Shown in pieces: positions 1 to 11,113 of a stretch of DNA of 64,000 nt (position 1 is its first letter; each line of letters starts with the position of its first letter). The DNA comes from Vibrio ostreicida (GTDB lineage Bacteria; Pseudomonadota; Gammaproteobacteria; Enterobacterales; Vibrionaceae): assembly GCF_013074385.2 (NCBI RefSeq), contig NZ_JABEYA020000003.1, positions 124,001 to 188,000 of the forward strand, read 5' to 3'. Made by a program: the position numbers and the translations under genes. Under the pieces are notes generated by a model. The model was given only the letters and a program-made list of their open reading frames with translations, was not told the DNA's origin and ran no database searches.

Positions 1-1230
1 CTTAGGTTCGCCATAGAGCTGCTGTGGTTGAAGCATGTTGATCGCTTGCTCGACGGTTTGCAGTCCGCCACTGTTGAACATTCTCCAGCCATATTGACTC
101 AGTATCTCAGCAATCAGGGGTCGATTGTTGGCGTTTTGTGCATGACGTAGGGCCTGATGTGGGGAAGAAAGCGTTAGCCAAGCCTGAGCGGCGGATTGTT
201 GCAAATCCTGCTCTTGCTGGGGAATGCGAGCTGATCGCTCATGAGCAAGAAATTCGGCAAATAAATTATGGAAACGAAACCAGTTCTGTTCCCCTTCAAG
301 GGGGTGAATAAACAAGCCGTAACGATTGAGAGACTCTAGTCTACTCAAGGCATCCTCGCGTTGAGTGATTATGCCAGCGAGAGTATCGTTGAAATGATCC
401 AACACCGAACACTGCAACAAAAACAAGCGAGTGTCCTGATCAAGCAGATCGAACACTTCCTCGACCAGATAGTCCCATAAATGAGCATGATTTAAATGTG
501 AGAATGATTCGGCCGATTGGGCGAGAGTCTTATGTTGATGCTCGGCCTGCAAGGCGATCAGTTGCAGAGCAGAAGGCCATCCCTCGACATATTGCCTAAG
601 GTTATCAGCCATCCGGTCATCAATACCTTCTGTCACACGTTGATTAAAGAAACGCGTGGTTTCTTCTGTGTCGAATGCCAGCAAATCGTGACCAATTTCA
701 ATCATCAAATCCCGCACTCTCAAGTTGGCTGTACCTAATGGTGGCGTGGCGCGGCTGGTAACGACCAACGTCAGGTTATCTGGTATGTGTTTGAGGAAAA
801 ATCGCAGCGCTTCGTGAATATCGTCGTTGGCGATAAGGTGATAATCATCGAGAACCAAATAGCATTCTTGAGCAAATTGGGCAATTTCAGTAAACACTTC
901 GCTAAACAAGGAATGAAGTGATGAAAACTGCCGCTTTTCTGCCAGTTTTTGAGCATTTGGGCAGGCGTTATCGGTGGCTTTATTCAGGGCCAACAGCAGG
1001 TAGTTGATAAAACGAAAAGAATCATTATCGGTTTCATCAATACTATACCACCCCACATAAGGCTTATTGGCCAACCACTGGGCGGCCATGGTTGTTTTGC
1101 CATAACCGGCAGGTGAGCGATAGAGAACTAACTTATAGCAAGGCGCTTGCTGCAATAGATCAAGAACCCTCGGACGGATAATCGCATTGTGCAGCCGTCC
1201 CGGACGGGTGAGTTTCGAAGGAATCCACAT
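1..1230 (-). CDS. malT: MalT, ATP-dependent maltose regulon activator (partial, N-terminal part)
   Basis: This is the 5' part (about 410 codons) of a gene that runs off the left edge. MalT is a large STAND-type ATPase and LuxR-family activator that binds maltotriose and ATP and turns on maltodextrin genes. The protein begins [20 protein letters not shown], a near match to Vibrio and enterobacterial MalT as I remember it. A P-loop (SPAGYGKTT) follows near residue 45. The C-terminal LuxR-type DNA-binding domain lies outside the window. The ATG at 1230 is the family-typical start. The gene is divergent from malP-malQ, the usual target operon in Vibrio, and the space between holds a CRP site. It is absent from an ORF list only because its stop codon is outside the window. 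Confidence 0.95.
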   Translation of the reverse strand, partial: MWIPSKLTRPGRLHNAIIRPRVLDLLQQAPCYKLVLYRSPAGYGKTTMAAQWLANKPYVGWYSIDETDNDSFRFINYLLLALNKATDNACPNAQKLAEKRQFSSLHSLFSEVFTEIAQFAQECYLVLDDYHLIANDDIHEALRFFLKHIPDNLTLVVTSRATPPLGTANLRVRDLMIEIGHDLLAFDTEETTRFFNQRVTEGIDDRMADNLRQYVEGWPSALQLIALQAEHQHKTLAQSAESFSHLNHAHLWDYLVEEVFDLLDQDTRLFLLQCSVLDHFNDTLAGIITQREDALSRLESLNRYGLFIHPLEGEQNWFRFHNLFAEFLAHERSARIPQQEQDLQQSAAQAWLTLSSPHQALRHAQNANNRPLIAEILSQYGWRMFNSGGLQTVEQAINMLQPQQLYGEPK

Positions 1231-1403
1231 CTTCTGTTCCCTGTACTGGCGTTCTCCAAGATCGGTGTGACTCAGAGTGTATTGATAAAGTTCGGTCAAC
1301 TCGAAATTAATGACAGGGATGTTACTTGAGAAGCCGCGCTAGAGTTATGGATCAAATGCTATACTTTCGCGCGATTCACATTTTGCTCCGGACTACGCCC
1401 CCA

Positions 1404-1425
1404 TTTTGTGAAATAAATCACCTTT
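1404..1425. promoter_or_regulatory. Near-consensus CRP (cAMP receptor protein) site
   Basis: The sequence holds TGTGA-N6-TCACC (1407-1422) inside A/T-rich flanks, close to the CRP consensus TGTGA-N6-TCACA. It lies in the malT/malP divergent region, 177 bases from the malT start. CRP control of mal genes is established in enterobacteria and Vibrio; use of this exact site is inferred. Confidence 0.7.
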
Positions 1426-1781
1426 AACTATGTACCAACGTCGATGTTGGGAATGTTTTGCACCAAAATCGATGAAATGCGTGAACGAATTTCTATCAAC
1501 ATGTGATCTGTTATGCATATTGATCAATTGGGCGCGCAAATGTGCACCTTGTCTCTCTCTATCGGCGCTAAGGTAAAATCAGCGGATGATGTGATCTTTA
1601 TCGACAGAGATAGGTTGATGCTGAATTGATCTGAGAGTTGGCTCACTGAAGTGGTGAATGCCCCCATCTACGCCCTATGCTCTCCTCCTGATCCGAGATG
1701 ATTACAGGAGGATGTTTTGACTATCGTGTAGATGCACGATATGTCGCAGATGGATTAAACCGAACAAGAGAGATTTCTCCA
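1426..1781 (+). promoter_or_regulatory. malP upstream region with candidate MalT boxes
   Basis: No gene is seen between malT and malP (1231-1781). MalT binds decamers with core GGA(T/G)GA. I see GGATGA at 1584-1589 (+), its G-variant on the minus strand at 1683-1688 and GGAGGA at 1707-1712 (+). The last two form an inverted pair about 70-100 bases before the malP start. The cores are short and could arise by chance, so this is a weak call. An in-frame ATG at 1698 would extend MalP, but the homologous N-terminus starts at 1782. Confidence 0.35.
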
Positions 1782-4235
1782 ATGAAGCCGACTCAACAGC
1801 AACAATTCGATAAGGTGTCCTTCCAGCAAAGTGTGAAAAAGCATCTGACGGCAACCTATGCGACAACAGTCGAAAAAGCCAATGGCCGTTCATGGTACTT
1901 AGCGATGGGGCGTGCACTCGCTGAATTGACCACGTTTGACATGCTGCAAACTGAACAGGATGAAAAAATACACAACGCGAAAAGCGTCAACTATCTGTCT
2001 TTGGAGTTTTTGATAGGTCGTCTGACCGGCAATAATTTGATCAGCCTAGGTTTGTACGAATCGATAACACAAGCCATGGCCGAAATGGGGCAGAATCTCA
2101 CCGATTTGTTAGAAGAAGAACGCGACCCTTCTTTGGGCAATGGTGGCCTTGGTCGTTTGGCCGCTTGTTTTATGGACTCGTTAGCCGCTCAGGAATTTCC
2201 AACGGTTGGTTACGGCCTGCATTACGAATATGGGTTGTTTAAGCAATCTTTTGATCAAGGCCACCAACAAGAAGCACCGGACGCTTGGTGTGGTGTAGAA
2301 GGCTACCCATGGGAAATTGCCCGTCCTGAATTGGCTCAAGAAATTGGGTTTTATGGCCATGTTGAGGTCTACCAACACGAAGGCAAAGAGAAACGACGTT
2401 GGGTACCGGGTATGTCGGTTAAAGCGATGCCGTGGGATATCCCTATTGTTGGCTATCAATCGGATACCGTTTACCCACTGCGTCTTTGGGAATGTCAGGC
2501 GATCGCCCCTTTCTCTCTCGCAAGTTTTAACAATGGTGATTATTTTGAGGCGCAGCACGCGCTGATTGACGCGGGTAACATTACTAAGGTGTTGTACCCG
2601 AACGACAATCATGAAAAAGGCAAAACCCTGCGCCTGATGCAGCAATATTTCCACTCGGCCGCCTCAGTACGGGATATTTTGCGTCGCCATGAGCAGGCGG
2701 GTCATACGTTAGCTTCCTTACCCAACTACGAAACGATTCAACTGAATGATACTCACCCGAGCATCGCCATCCCCGAGTTAATGCGTGTTTTGATCGATGA
2801 GAAAGGCTTAGGTTGGGATGAAGCATGGAAAATCTGCTCGACAACGTTTGCTTACACGAACCACACCTTGTTGCCAGAAGCGCTTGAAACATGGAGTGAA
2901 TCGTTGATCGAACGTTTGCTGCCGCGCCACATGGAAATAATATATCAAATCAATCACTTATTTCTTAAAGAGGTCCGAGCCAAGTGGCCAGGAGATGTGG
3001 CAAAACAACAGAAACTGTCGATCATTGAAGAGGGCTTTCACCGCATGGTACGGATGGCCAATTTGTGTGTGATTGGCTCTTATGCGGTGAATGGAGTTGC
3101 GGCCCTGCACTCTGAGTTGGTGAAGCGAGATCTGTTCCCTGAATTTGATGCTTTGTATCCTTCACGACTGCAAAATGTCACTAACGGGATTACGCCCCGC
3201 CGTTGGCTAAAATTCTGTAACCCACAGCTTTCAGACTTGATCACCGACAAGCTCGGTAATGATTGGCCAGCAAACTTAAGCCTGTTAGAGCAGCTGACGC
3301 AATTTGCCGACGATCAAAGCTTCCAAAACGACTTTATGGCGGTTAAGAAGCACAACAAACAGCGGCTGGCTGATTGGGTGAAACAGACTCTCAATATTGA
3401 TTTGGATACTGAGGCTATCTTTGATGTTCAGATCAAGCGTTTGCATGAATACAAACGCCAGCACTTGAATATGCTGCATATTTTGTCTCTGTACCATCGT
3501 TTACTGAATGATCCTGATTTCAGCATGGTGCCCAGAGTGGTGTTTTTTGCGGCGAAAGCGGCGCCGGGTTACCACTTAGCCAAAGAGATTATTTACGCGA
3601 TCAATAAGATTGCCGAGAAGGTAAACAACGATCCGAGGATCGGTAACAAGCTGAAGGTGGTTTTTATTCCTGACTACCGCGTTAGTATGGCGGAGATTAT
3701 TATTCCTGCCGCGGATGTGTCTGAGCAAATCTCTACCGCGGGTAAAGAAGCGTCTGGGACAGGAAACATGAAGATGGCGCTCAACGGAGCATTAACCATC
3801 GGGACCATGGATGGCGCTAACGTTGAAATTCGCGAAGAAGTTGGCGACAACAACATTTATATTTTTGGTCTTGATGTTGATGGCGTTGAGGCGCTGCGTG
3901 GACAAGGTTACAACCCATTTGATTATTATCATGCCGATCCGCTTTTGAAGGCGTCCCTTGATCTGCTGTTAGACGACGAATTTACCCCAGGAGAGCCCGG
4001 TAAATTGAGAGCGACCTACGACAGCCTATTAGATGGTGGCGATCCTTATTTATGTCTGGCCGATTTTGCTTCTTATGTGACCGCGCATGAGGCTATGGAT
4101 AAGCAGTATCGTGACTCATCGGGATGGGCGAAGAAAGCGATTTTGAATACCGCTTTGATGGGTAAGTTCAGCTCAGATCGGTCGATTCGAGATTACGTCA
4201 ACAATATATGGAAATTAGAAGCGGTCAAACGCTGA
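1782..4235 (+). CDS. malP: Maltodextrin phosphorylase
   Basis: MalP is a cytoplasmic PLP enzyme that releases glucose-1-phosphate from maltodextrins (glycosyltransferase family 35). The protein has 817 residues, which matches Vibrio MalP and is about 20 longer than E. coli MalP. The PLP-binding motif GTGNMKMALNGA carries the Schiff-base lysine at K664, and the substrate region EASGTGN is intact. I chose ATG 1782 (MKPTQQQQFDK) because family members begin there and an AGAGAG sequence lies just upstream; the reading frame is open back to 1698. It is the first gene of malP-malQ-(glgB), divergent from malT, and is probably induced by MalT and CRP. Confidence 0.96.
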   Translation: MKPTQQQQFDKVSFQQSVKKHLTATYATTVEKANGRSWYLAMGRALAELTTFDMLQTEQDEKIHNAKSVNYLSLEFLIGRLTGNNLISLGLYESITQAMAEMGQNLTDLLEEERDPSLGNGGLGRLAACFMDSLAAQEFPTVGYGLHYEYGLFKQSFDQGHQQEAPDAWCGVEGYPWEIARPELAQEIGFYGHVEVYQHEGKEKRRWVPGMSVKAMPWDIPIVGYQSDTVYPLRLWECQAIAPFSLASFNNGDYFEAQHALIDAGNITKVLYPNDNHEKGKTLRLMQQYFHSAASVRDILRRHEQAGHTLASLPNYETIQLNDTHPSIAIPELMRVLIDEKGLGWDEAWKICSTTFAYTNHTLLPEALETWSESLIERLLPRHMEIIYQINHLFLKEVRAKWPGDVAKQQKLSIIEEGFHRMVRMANLCVIGSYAVNGVAALHSELVKRDLFPEFDALYPSRLQNVTNGITPRRWLKFCNPQLSDLITDKLGNDWPANLSLLEQLTQFADDQSFQNDFMAVKKHNKQRLADWVKQTLNIDLDTEAIFDVQIKRLHEYKRQHLNMLHILSLYHRLLNDPDFSMVPRVVFFAAKAAPGYHLAKEIIYAINKIAEKVNNDPRIGNKLKVVFIPDYRVSMAEIIIPAADVSEQISTAGKEASGTGNMKMALNGALTIGTMDGANVEIREEVGDNNIYIFGLDVDGVEALRGQGYNPFDYYHADPLLKASLDLLLDDEFTPGEPGKLRATYDSLLDGGDPYLCLADFASYVTAHEAMDKQYRDSSGWAKKAILNTALMGKFSSDRSIRDYVNNIWKLEAVKR

Positions 4236-4322
4236 AGTTGCTAGAGACCGTCGAGGTGTCGACCTCGGCGGTTTTAGCGAACCACCCTACATGTGAAGGC
4301 ATCAAGCCCTTCGGAGAAAGCG

Positions 4323-6503
4323 ATGAAACAAAATAATGCCTTAAAACAAGTCGCTGCAATGGCAAAAATTGCTGACCGCTACGTGAGCGCGTGGGGCGAT
4401 GAAACAGACGTCGATGACGACACCATGCGTTATCTGCTTAAGTCATTGGGATACGATACGACCAACGATGAAACGTTGCTCCAATCGGCTCAGAAAAAAC
4501 ATAAAAAAGACGTGGTGGATCCAGTTCGGGTCGTGAAAGATGGAGAGCCGGTGGAAATCTCGCTGTATCTGGGCACCAGTGCTCGCGAAAGTGAGTTTAG
4601 CTGGCGACTGGATATGGAACAGGGCAAGGTTTTAGAAGGTTATCTTCAATCACAAATCGTCAGGGATGAACGCCAAGAGGGGGGGCCGTTAGTGTTTGCA
4701 CTGCCCAAGGATCTTGAATGGGGCTATCATACACTCACGATTCGCCGAAAGCGTCGCAAATTCCCTTATGTGATGCACCTGATTATCACGCCGCAGTCTT
4801 GTTATAAGCAACCAGCGATCGAGCAGGGTAAAAAAATGTGGGGGCCAAGTGTGCAGTTGTATACGCTACGCACTCAGCACAACTGGGGGATAGGAGATTT
4901 TGGCGATCTCAAACAGTTGGTCGCGGACATTGCCTCACGTGGCGGGGATTTTGTCGGCCTCAATCCCATTCATTCTTTGTTCACTGCTAACCCAGAAGGT
5001 GCGAGTCCGTATAGCCCCTCATCACGTCAGTGGTTAAATCTTCTTTATATCGACGTCAGTTCGGTGCCTGAGTTTGCCCTCAGTACTGAAGCCCAGCAGC
5101 TCGTCGGCAGCGCCGATTTTCAGCAGCGTTTGCAGCAAGCTCGGCAAACGCATTGGGTCAATTATTCTGAGGTCGCGGAGCTAAAATTTAGCGTGCTGCC
5201 GCTTTTGTTTGAGGAATTTAAAAAACGCCATCTCGACAACCAAACCGAACGTGCCGACGCGTTTTTAGCGTTTGTTGAAAACGGTGCAGACAGCTTGATG
5301 CATCAGGCAACGTTTGATGCCTTGCATACCGCGTTACATCAAGAAGACTCAAGCATTTGGGGATGGCCCGTTTTTCCTGAACCGTACCGCCGTTTTAGCA
5401 ACCCAGCGGTGAATGAGTTTATTGCGCAAAACCCTCATCAGGTGCATATGTACTTGTACTTTCAATGGATTGCCGACACTCAGATCCAAGAAGTTCAGTC
5501 ACTGGCGGAAGAAAAAGGCATGGCGGTCGGCTTGTATCGTGATCTGGCCGTGGGGGTGGCGAATTCCGGCGCAGAGACTTGGGCCGATCAAGGCAACCTC
5601 GTTATGGAAGCTAGCATCGGTGCGCCGCCTGACGTTCTGGGCCCATTGGGCCAAAACTGGGGATTACCCCCCTTGAACCCGCAGGTATTAGAGCAAACGG
5701 GTTACGAGGCGTTTATTAAATTGTTACAGGCCAACATGAAGCATTGTGGTGCCCTGAGAATTGATCATGTTTTGGGTTTGCTCCGTCTTTGGTGGATACC
5801 CAATGGAGAAAGCGCCACGAAAGGAGCGTACGTGTACTACCCCGTTGACGATATGTTGGCGATTCTGGCTTTAGAGTCACATCGTCACCAGTGCAGCGTG
5901 ATAGGTGAGGATCTCGGGACCGTCCCTGACGAAATTGTGGGCATCTTGAGTGATGCGGGGATTCATTCCTACAAGGTGTTTTTCTTTGAAACGTCGCCAC
6001 AAGACGGCGGGTATATTTCTCCGGCCCACTACACTGAACAATCAATGGCGGCGCTGTGTACACACGACATGCCGACCTTACGAGGTTTCTGGCATTGTGA
6101 TGATCTTAAAATGGGGCGTGAACTGGGCTTGTACCCAGACTCGCAACAACTGGAAACGCTGTTTTCCGACCGTTTAGCCTGTAAGCAGGGCATCCTTGAC
6201 TCTGTGGCTTGGCATGGTTATTTACCCGAAGGCGTTGGGCGGGATGCCCAATATGTGCCAATGGACGCCTACCTTGCTCAGGCGCTGCAATTGCATGTGG
6301 CGGCTGGCGCGTCCACCTTGCTCAGTGTCCAGCTTGAGGATTGGTTGGAAATGGATCAGCCCGTCAATATTCCGGGTACGGTTGAAGAATACCCTAACTG
6401 GCGACGTAAACTGTCGATGAATCTCGATGAAGTCTTCGCCCATCAAGGTGTGAATCGCATTGCCAGTCAACTGACTGCGGCTCGGGCTAAGGTCAGTAAA
6501 TAG
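4323..6503 (+). CDS. malQ: 4-alpha-glucanotransferase (amylomaltase)
   Basis: MalQ disproportionates maltodextrins in the cytoplasm, feeding longer chains to MalP and releasing glucose (GH77). The 726-residue protein has an N-terminal extension domain typical of gammaproteobacterial MalQ. The GH77 core starts near residue 170 (WGPSVQLYTLR). The nucleophile is D481 in ALRIDHVLGL, the acid/base glutamate lies in VIGEDLGTVP, and the transition-state aspartate is in CTHDMPTLRGFW. ATG 4323 is preceded by GGAG at a good distance; an upstream in-frame ATG at 4293 lacks a ribosome site and does not match homologues. It sits 87 bases after malP in the same direction, so co-transcription is likely. Confidence 0.95.
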   Translation: MKQNNALKQVAAMAKIADRYVSAWGDETDVDDDTMRYLLKSLGYDTTNDETLLQSAQKKHKKDVVDPVRVVKDGEPVEISLYLGTSARESEFSWRLDMEQGKVLEGYLQSQIVRDERQEGGPLVFALPKDLEWGYHTLTIRRKRRKFPYVMHLIITPQSCYKQPAIEQGKKMWGPSVQLYTLRTQHNWGIGDFGDLKQLVADIASRGGDFVGLNPIHSLFTANPEGASPYSPSSRQWLNLLYIDVSSVPEFALSTEAQQLVGSADFQQRLQQARQTHWVNYSEVAELKFSVLPLLFEEFKKRHLDNQTERADAFLAFVENGADSLMHQATFDALHTALHQEDSSIWGWPVFPEPYRRFSNPAVNEFIAQNPHQVHMYLYFQWIADTQIQEVQSLAEEKGMAVGLYRDLAVGVANSGAETWADQGNLVMEASIGAPPDVLGPLGQNWGLPPLNPQVLEQTGYEAFIKLLQANMKHCGALRIDHVLGLLRLWWIPNGESATKGAYVYYPVDDMLAILALESHRHQCSVIGEDLGTVPDEIVGILSDAGIHSYKVFFFETSPQDGGYISPAHYTEQSMAALCTHDMPTLRGFWHCDDLKMGRELGLYPDSQQLETLFSDRLACKQGILDSVAWHGYLPEGVGRDAQYVPMDAYLAQALQLHVAAGASTLLSVQLEDWLEMDQPVNIPGTVEEYPNWRRKLSMNLDEVFAHQGVNRIASQLTAARAKVSK

Positions 6504-6748
6504 TGAGGCACCCTAGAAGTCTCGGCGGCATCACTCTATGTGAACACGTAATTCGATAGACTTTTGGGCTGCTTTGGAGCTCGCCGTGGCTGGTGGGCTT
6601 TTGTTTCACCGCCTCCGCTCTAATGGCCGGAAACGGTCGGAGTATGATTAAGTGGGCAAGGCGACGTCGCCTAGCTCACTTCATCTTGGCGGCTTCGCTG
6701 GTCAGCAGCGGTGAATTTTGCGCAAAGTTAGGTTAGGGAGAGAATCAC

Positions 6749-8929
6749 TTGAAAGTGACGACACGAGATAAAAAAGCCACGCAGTATCAAAAGCTTGAAC
6801 ACGCTTCATTTTCCGACCCATTCTCATTTATTGGCCCATTTATTAATGCCAAAGAAGGTGCGCTCAGGGTATGGATGCCGGGAGCCGATAAGGTTGAACT
6901 GGTGATTGAAGGAGAGGTGCGGATTGCCCTTGAAAGGGAACAAGATTCCGGTTTTATCCTCAAGCAGGCTCGGGATCTGACATCGATTCACTATCAATTG
7001 GCGGTCAACTGGGCGGGCACAGAACAATTGATCGACGATCCCTACCAATACCATACTATTTATGCTGAATACGACGATCTCCATACCCCGAAACAAATGT
7101 ATCAACATATGGGGGCACAATTCATCACATTGGAACGAGGTGATCAACAGGTTAACGGGACGCGTTTTCTGGTTTTTGCCCCCCATGCTTCGTCAGTTAG
7201 TCTGATTGGTGAGTTCAATCAATGGGACGGGCGGCGTACGCCGATGCAACGTTTAGATTACGGTATCTGGGGGATTTTCATCCCCAACCTCGACGAAGGT
7301 TCTCAATACAAGTTTGAGCTTAAAGGCCCCAATGGAGAGGGAGTGGCCCATAAAGCGGACCCATGGGGTAGCCATGCAGAGCAATACCCCTCGTTTGCCT
7401 CGTTGACCTATGATCACCGCCGTTATCAATGGCAAGATCACTCTTGGCAGCAACGTCCCCTCACTGAAAAGCGTAAACAAGCGTTATCCTTCTATGAATT
7501 GCATGTGGGCTCTTGGCGTCGCGATGAGCATGGCCATTTTCTTAATTACCGTGAACTTGCAGAACAGCTTGTCCCATATCTGGTCGACATGGGTTACACC
7601 CATGTTGAGTTGATGCCAGTATCGGAACACCCCTTTTATGGCTCGTGGGGGTATCAGCCTGTTGGCCTGTTTGCACCAACCAGCCGTTTTGGCAGCCCTG
7701 ATGACTTTAAGTATTTTGTTGATCAGTGCCACCAAGCGGGGTTGGGCGTTGTGTTGGACTGGGTACCTGCCCACTTCCCCTCTGATGACCACGGTTTAGC
7801 CAACTTTGATGGCACGCCCTTGTACCATGATCCTGACCCGCGCAGAGGCTGGCATCAGGACTGGAACTCCTACATTTACGATCTCGGGCGTGAACATGTG
7901 CGTCGTTTTCTGGTGGCCAATGCGCTGTACTGGTTTGAACAATTCCATATTGATGGGATTCGAGTGGATGCGGTGGCGTCTATGCTGTATCTCGATTACT
8001 CGCGTAGCCACGATCAGTGGATACCCAACGTTGACGGGGGCAATGAAAACTACGACGCGATCGCCACCCTAAAATGGATGAATGAAGAAGTGTACAAATA
8101 CTTCCCTAATGCGATGACCATTGCCGAAGAGTCGACTGCATTTCCTGGTGTGTCCTCTCCGACCTTTGTGGGAGGGCTCGGCTTTGGTTTTAAATGGAAC
8201 ATGGGCTGGATGCATGATTCCTTAACCTACATTCGACAAGACCCAGTGCACAGGCAATATCATCACAATACCCTGACTTTTCCTTTGATGTACGCACACA
8301 GTGAAAACTATGTTCTGCCGCTGTCGCATGATGAAGTGGTGTACGGTAAAGCCTCAATTCATAACAAGATGCCGGGTGATGAATGGCAACAAACGGCGAA
8401 CTTACGGACTTATTTGGGTTATATGTACGGGCAGCCCGGTAAAAAACTCAATTTTATGGGCACGGAATTCGGTCAAACGGCGGAATGGAATCATGACGAT
8501 CAATTACAGTGGTTCTTACTGGAATTTGAACGTCATCAAGGGGTGCTCTTGCTTAACCGGGATTTAAACAAATTGTACAGCAAAGAGCCTGCTTTACATG
8601 AACTTGACTGCGAACCCCGTGGTTTCGAATGGCGTTTACAGGATGCAGAACAAGCGTCGATCTTGGCACACGAGCGCCTGAGTGAAAAGGGCGAACGTAT
8701 ACTTGTGATCAGCAATTTTACCCCAGTGCCTCACGATGATTTTCGTTTGGGCGTCCCGCTTGCGGGAGATTACGAGCTGTTGCTCAACACGGACGCTAAA
8801 GATTATCACGGCAGCGGTTATGCGGTGACAACAAACCCCGTGACCCAAGAGGTTGCCAGTGAAAACCAGCCGCAATCGCTGCACCTTAGCTTACCACCAT
8901 TATCTACCTTGTTTTACAAATTGAAGTAA
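6749..8929 (+). CDS. glgB: 1,4-alpha-glucan branching enzyme
   Basis: GlgB makes alpha-1,6 branches in glycogen (GH13). The 726-residue length equals the E. coli enzyme (728). An N-terminal CBM48-type region ([20 protein letters not shown]) precedes the catalytic barrel. Catalytic residues are the nucleophile D407 ([12 protein letters not shown]), acid/base E460 (TIAEEST) and the aspartate in [10 protein letters not shown]. The start is a TTG at 6749 with AGGGAGA nine bases upstream; the protein aligns from this point. GlgB next to malPQ, away from the other glg genes, is a known Vibrio arrangement that links maltodextrin use to glycogen storage. The 245-base gap before it holds no gene that I can see. 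Confidence 0.95.
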   Translation: MKVTTRDKKATQYQKLEHASFSDPFSFIGPFINAKEGALRVWMPGADKVELVIEGEVRIALEREQDSGFILKQARDLTSIHYQLAVNWAGTEQLIDDPYQYHTIYAEYDDLHTPKQMYQHMGAQFITLERGDQQVNGTRFLVFAPHASSVSLIGEFNQWDGRRTPMQRLDYGIWGIFIPNLDEGSQYKFELKGPNGEGVAHKADPWGSHAEQYPSFASLTYDHRRYQWQDHSWQQRPLTEKRKQALSFYELHVGSWRRDEHGHFLNYRELAEQLVPYLVDMGYTHVELMPVSEHPFYGSWGYQPVGLFAPTSRFGSPDDFKYFVDQCHQAGLGVVLDWVPAHFPSDDHGLANFDGTPLYHDPDPRRGWHQDWNSYIYDLGREHVRRFLVANALYWFEQFHIDGIRVDAVASMLYLDYSRSHDQWIPNVDGGNENYDAIATLKWMNEEVYKYFPNAMTIAEESTAFPGVSSPTFVGGLGFGFKWNMGWMHDSLTYIRQDPVHRQYHHNTLTFPLMYAHSENYVLPLSHDEVVYGKASIHNKMPGDEWQQTANLRTYLGYMYGQPGKKLNFMGTEFGQTAEWNHDDQLQWFLLEFERHQGVLLLNRDLNKLYSKEPALHELDCEPRGFEWRLQDAEQASILAHERLSEKGERILVISNFTPVPHDDFRLGVPLAGDYELLLNTDAKDYHGSGYAVTTNPVTQEVASENQPQSLHLSLPPLSTLFYKLK

Positions 8930-8946
8930 GCTCAATCGAGACGACC

Positions 8947-8973
8947 AAGGGCAGCTTCGGAGCTGCCCTTTTT
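8947..8973 (+). terminator. Rho-independent terminator after glgB
   Basis: The nine-base stem AAGGGCAGC / GCTGCCCTT with a six-base loop is followed by a T run. It lies 17 bases after the glgB stop and closes the mal-glg block. Confidence 0.9.
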
Positions 8974-9380
8974 GATCCTGCCCCGCCATCGGTGACCGTT
9001 TTGGGTTGACGGAATAACCCATTCCAGATCACGACGACGATAAGGGTCGTCTTAGCTTGCCGAAATGTTCCTGATGATGCATGCGGGTTTGTGTTTCGTT
9101 GATGAATCATGGTCAGATTCTATCGAACTGATTGTCAAAACGCCGCTCAGTGCCAATAGTGACACTTTACTCGCCCATGGGCTGGCGGGCTGTGCTATCG
9201 CGCTGAAAAAACTCCATCATTTCCTCCCCTTGGCGGTTTTTTTTCAACTAAATTGTAAGTAGGTGAAATTTTCTAACTGATTTGTCTATCTTGTAAACCA
9301 TGGCGATTAGATAAAGGCCGTGGATATCGACGGGGCTAAACGAGTCGCATTGAACGTTACAGAAGTAAGCTGAGGTCAAG
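8974..9380. other. Intergenic stretch without a supported gene
   Basis: A 65-codon open frame (9065-9262, +) exists, but it has no ribosome site and no recognisable protein character, so I do not call it. The region presumably carries the promoter of the dedA-olsF run; a purine-rich GAGGTCAAG precedes the dedA start. Confidence 0.4.
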
Positions 9381-9980
9381 ATGGAAGTAGCACACCAGAT
9401 TCAAACATGGTTATACGCGGGACAGCCGTCCATTACCATGTTGTTTGTTGGCATCATCTTGCTCTCGTATCTGCTTGAAGACCTTGCCATTGTTACCGCG
9501 GCGACGTTGGCAGTTCAGGATCTTATGCCAGCAAGTGTTGCTCTCATGGCCATTTTTGTTGGTATTGCGACGGGAGACCTTGGTTTGTATTTATTGGGAA
9601 AACTCGCACAACGTCTACGATTTTTACGTTATCGACTGTTTCAGTATCAACGCGTCAGGCAGGTCAAAAAGAAGCTCCACCAACGCGCATTTGTGACCTT
9701 GTTTGTTGTCCGGTTTATCCCCGGTTTGCGTACGGTCGGTTTTACACTGAGTGGGTTTCTTGATGTGCCCGTGATGCGTTTTTTGGTCGCTGTCATGGGG
9801 GCGACTGCTCTTTGGACCGCTCTTATTTTTGGGTCCTTCTATCAACTGGGCAGTGCTGCTTGGTTGCAGCAAAGCCCATTTAGTTGGTTGCTGATACCAG
9901 CGGGGCTAGGTCTGATGTGGCTGCTGAATAAAATGATTAGAAAAACCTTTTTAAGAGGTACTTATGACACAGCTCGATAA
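9381..9980 (+). CDS. DedA family inner-membrane protein
   Basis: This is a 199-residue polytopic membrane protein of the DedA/SNARE-associated family, which includes lipid-carrier flippases such as UptA and PopT and proteins needed for envelope integrity. The family motif F-IPG-RT is visible as VVRFIPGLRTVGF near residue 110, with hydrophobic segments on both sides and a basic loop before it. It is the first gene of a seven-gene run that ends in an ornithine-lipid synthase, so a role in lipid transport is a reasonable but unproven guess. It overlaps the next gene by 17 bases. Confidence 0.85.
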   Translation: MEVAHQIQTWLYAGQPSITMLFVGIILLSYLLEDLAIVTAATLAVQDLMPASVALMAIFVGIATGDLGLYLLGKLAQRLRFLRYRLFQYQRVRQVKKKLHQRAFVTLFVVRFIPGLRTVGFTLSGFLDVPVMRFLVAVMGATALWTALIFGSFYQLGSAAWLQQSPFSWLLIPAGLGLMWLLNKMIRKTFLRGTYDTAR

Positions 9981-11094
9981 GATTGACATGATTCCTCAGG
10001 GCAAAGTGAATGCAGGGATGCCTGTGCTACGGGCGCCGAAACGCGTCATTTCTCCGTTTGAATTCTTGCCTGCATGGTTTGTGTATGCCCCCGTGGTGTT
10101 ACAGAGTGTGGCCTTGAGTGTCTATCACCGAGACTGGGCACTACCTCTGATTGCCAACCCAGCCATTAAGCTCAGTGGAATGGTCGGAGAGTCTAAAGAT
10201 GAGATTTTTCGCGCCGCAGGGGACACCGCGCGTCAATGGATCCTTCCCTTTATTACCTTAGAAAAGCCGGCTAATGATCACTCAGCCCTGTTTGAACAAG
10301 CCCTGAAGCAGTTAAAGCAGAACCACCTTTGTTACCCCTTGGTCGCTAAGCCCGACTTGGGGTGTCGCGGGGTAGGAGTGAAGCTGATCAATAGCGATCA
10401 GCAGCTACAAGATTACATCGCAGACTTTCCCTCTGACGGTCGATTTCTGATTCAGGAGCGCTCCAACTACTGTGCTGAAGCGGGTGTTTTTTATGTCCGA
10501 CAGCCGGGAGAATCGCAGGGCAAAATTATATCAATTACGCTTAAATATTCCCCGAAAGTGGTGGGGGATGGTCATGCGACACTGAAACAATTAATCGAGC
10601 GTTGCCCGCGGGCAGGTCAATTGCAACATCTGTATCTGCCTCGTCATTATGAGCATTTGGACAGAGTGATCGGCAAAGGGGACGAATTTCAATTGGCATT
10701 TGCGGGCAGCCATTCACGTGGGTGTATTTTTCGTGATGGTAATCAATTCATTACGGAAAGTTTAGCACGCAAATTGGATCAAATTCTCGGTGAGTTTGAA
10801 GGCTTTCATTATGGGCGACTGGACGTTAAGTTTCATGATATCCAATCCTTCATGCGTGGTGAGTCGTTCGATATTCTCGAAATTAATGGCGCCAGCAGTG
10901 AAGCGGCGCACATCTGGGATAGTGATACGACGCTGCCGCATATCTTCAGTACCTTACTCAAACAGTATCGTCTCCTTTATCAAATTGGTTCAAAACACAA
11001 ACAACAAGGCTACCAAACGCCTTCTCTGCGCGCGTTAATGCAGGCGTGGCGAGAGGAAAAGTTGCTAACACAGCTTTACCCGATGACCGACTAA
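9964..11094 (+). CDS. ATP-grasp family ligase-like protein
   Basis: This 376-residue protein has the look of an ATP-grasp carboxylate-amine ligase. The segment PLVAKPDLGCRGVGVKLI (near residue 125) fits the first ATP-binding lysine and glycine-rich loop. FLIQERSNYCAEAGVFYV fits the adenine-contact strand. LDVKFHD followed by DILEINGASSEA fits the metal-binding Asp/Glu-Asn of the family. The substrate is unknown; D-Ala-D-Ala ligase-like annotations are common for such proteins but not specific. GAGG precedes the ATG, which lies inside the dedA 3' end, so the two are probably translationally coupled. Confidence 0.75.
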   Translation: MTQLDKIDMIPQGKVNAGMPVLRAPKRVISPFEFLPAWFVYAPVVLQSVALSVYHRDWALPLIANPAIKLSGMVGESKDEIFRAAGDTARQWILPFITLEKPANDHSALFEQALKQLKQNHLCYPLVAKPDLGCRGVGVKLINSDQQLQDYIADFPSDGRFLIQERSNYCAEAGVFYVRQPGESQGKIISITLKYSPKVVGDGHATLKQLIERCPRAGQLQHLYLPRHYEHLDRVIGKGDEFQLAFAGSHSRGCIFRDGNQFITESLARKLDQILGEFEGFHYGRLDVKFHDIQSFMRGESFDILEINGASSEAAHIWDSDTTLPHIFSTLLKQYRLLYQIGSKHKQQGYQTPSLRALMQAWREEKLLTQLYPMTD

Positions 11095-11113
11095 TCTGCT
11101 CTGTTGAGGAACA

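Noticed and set aside
1698..1781. N-terminal extension of MalP
   Set aside because: The 28 extra residues do not fit MalP homologues, and a suitable start with a purine-rich upstream sequence is at 1782.
9065..9262. 65-codon open frame after glgB
   Set aside because: No ribosome site, no recognisable protein features and it starts inside an intergenic region; likely chance.
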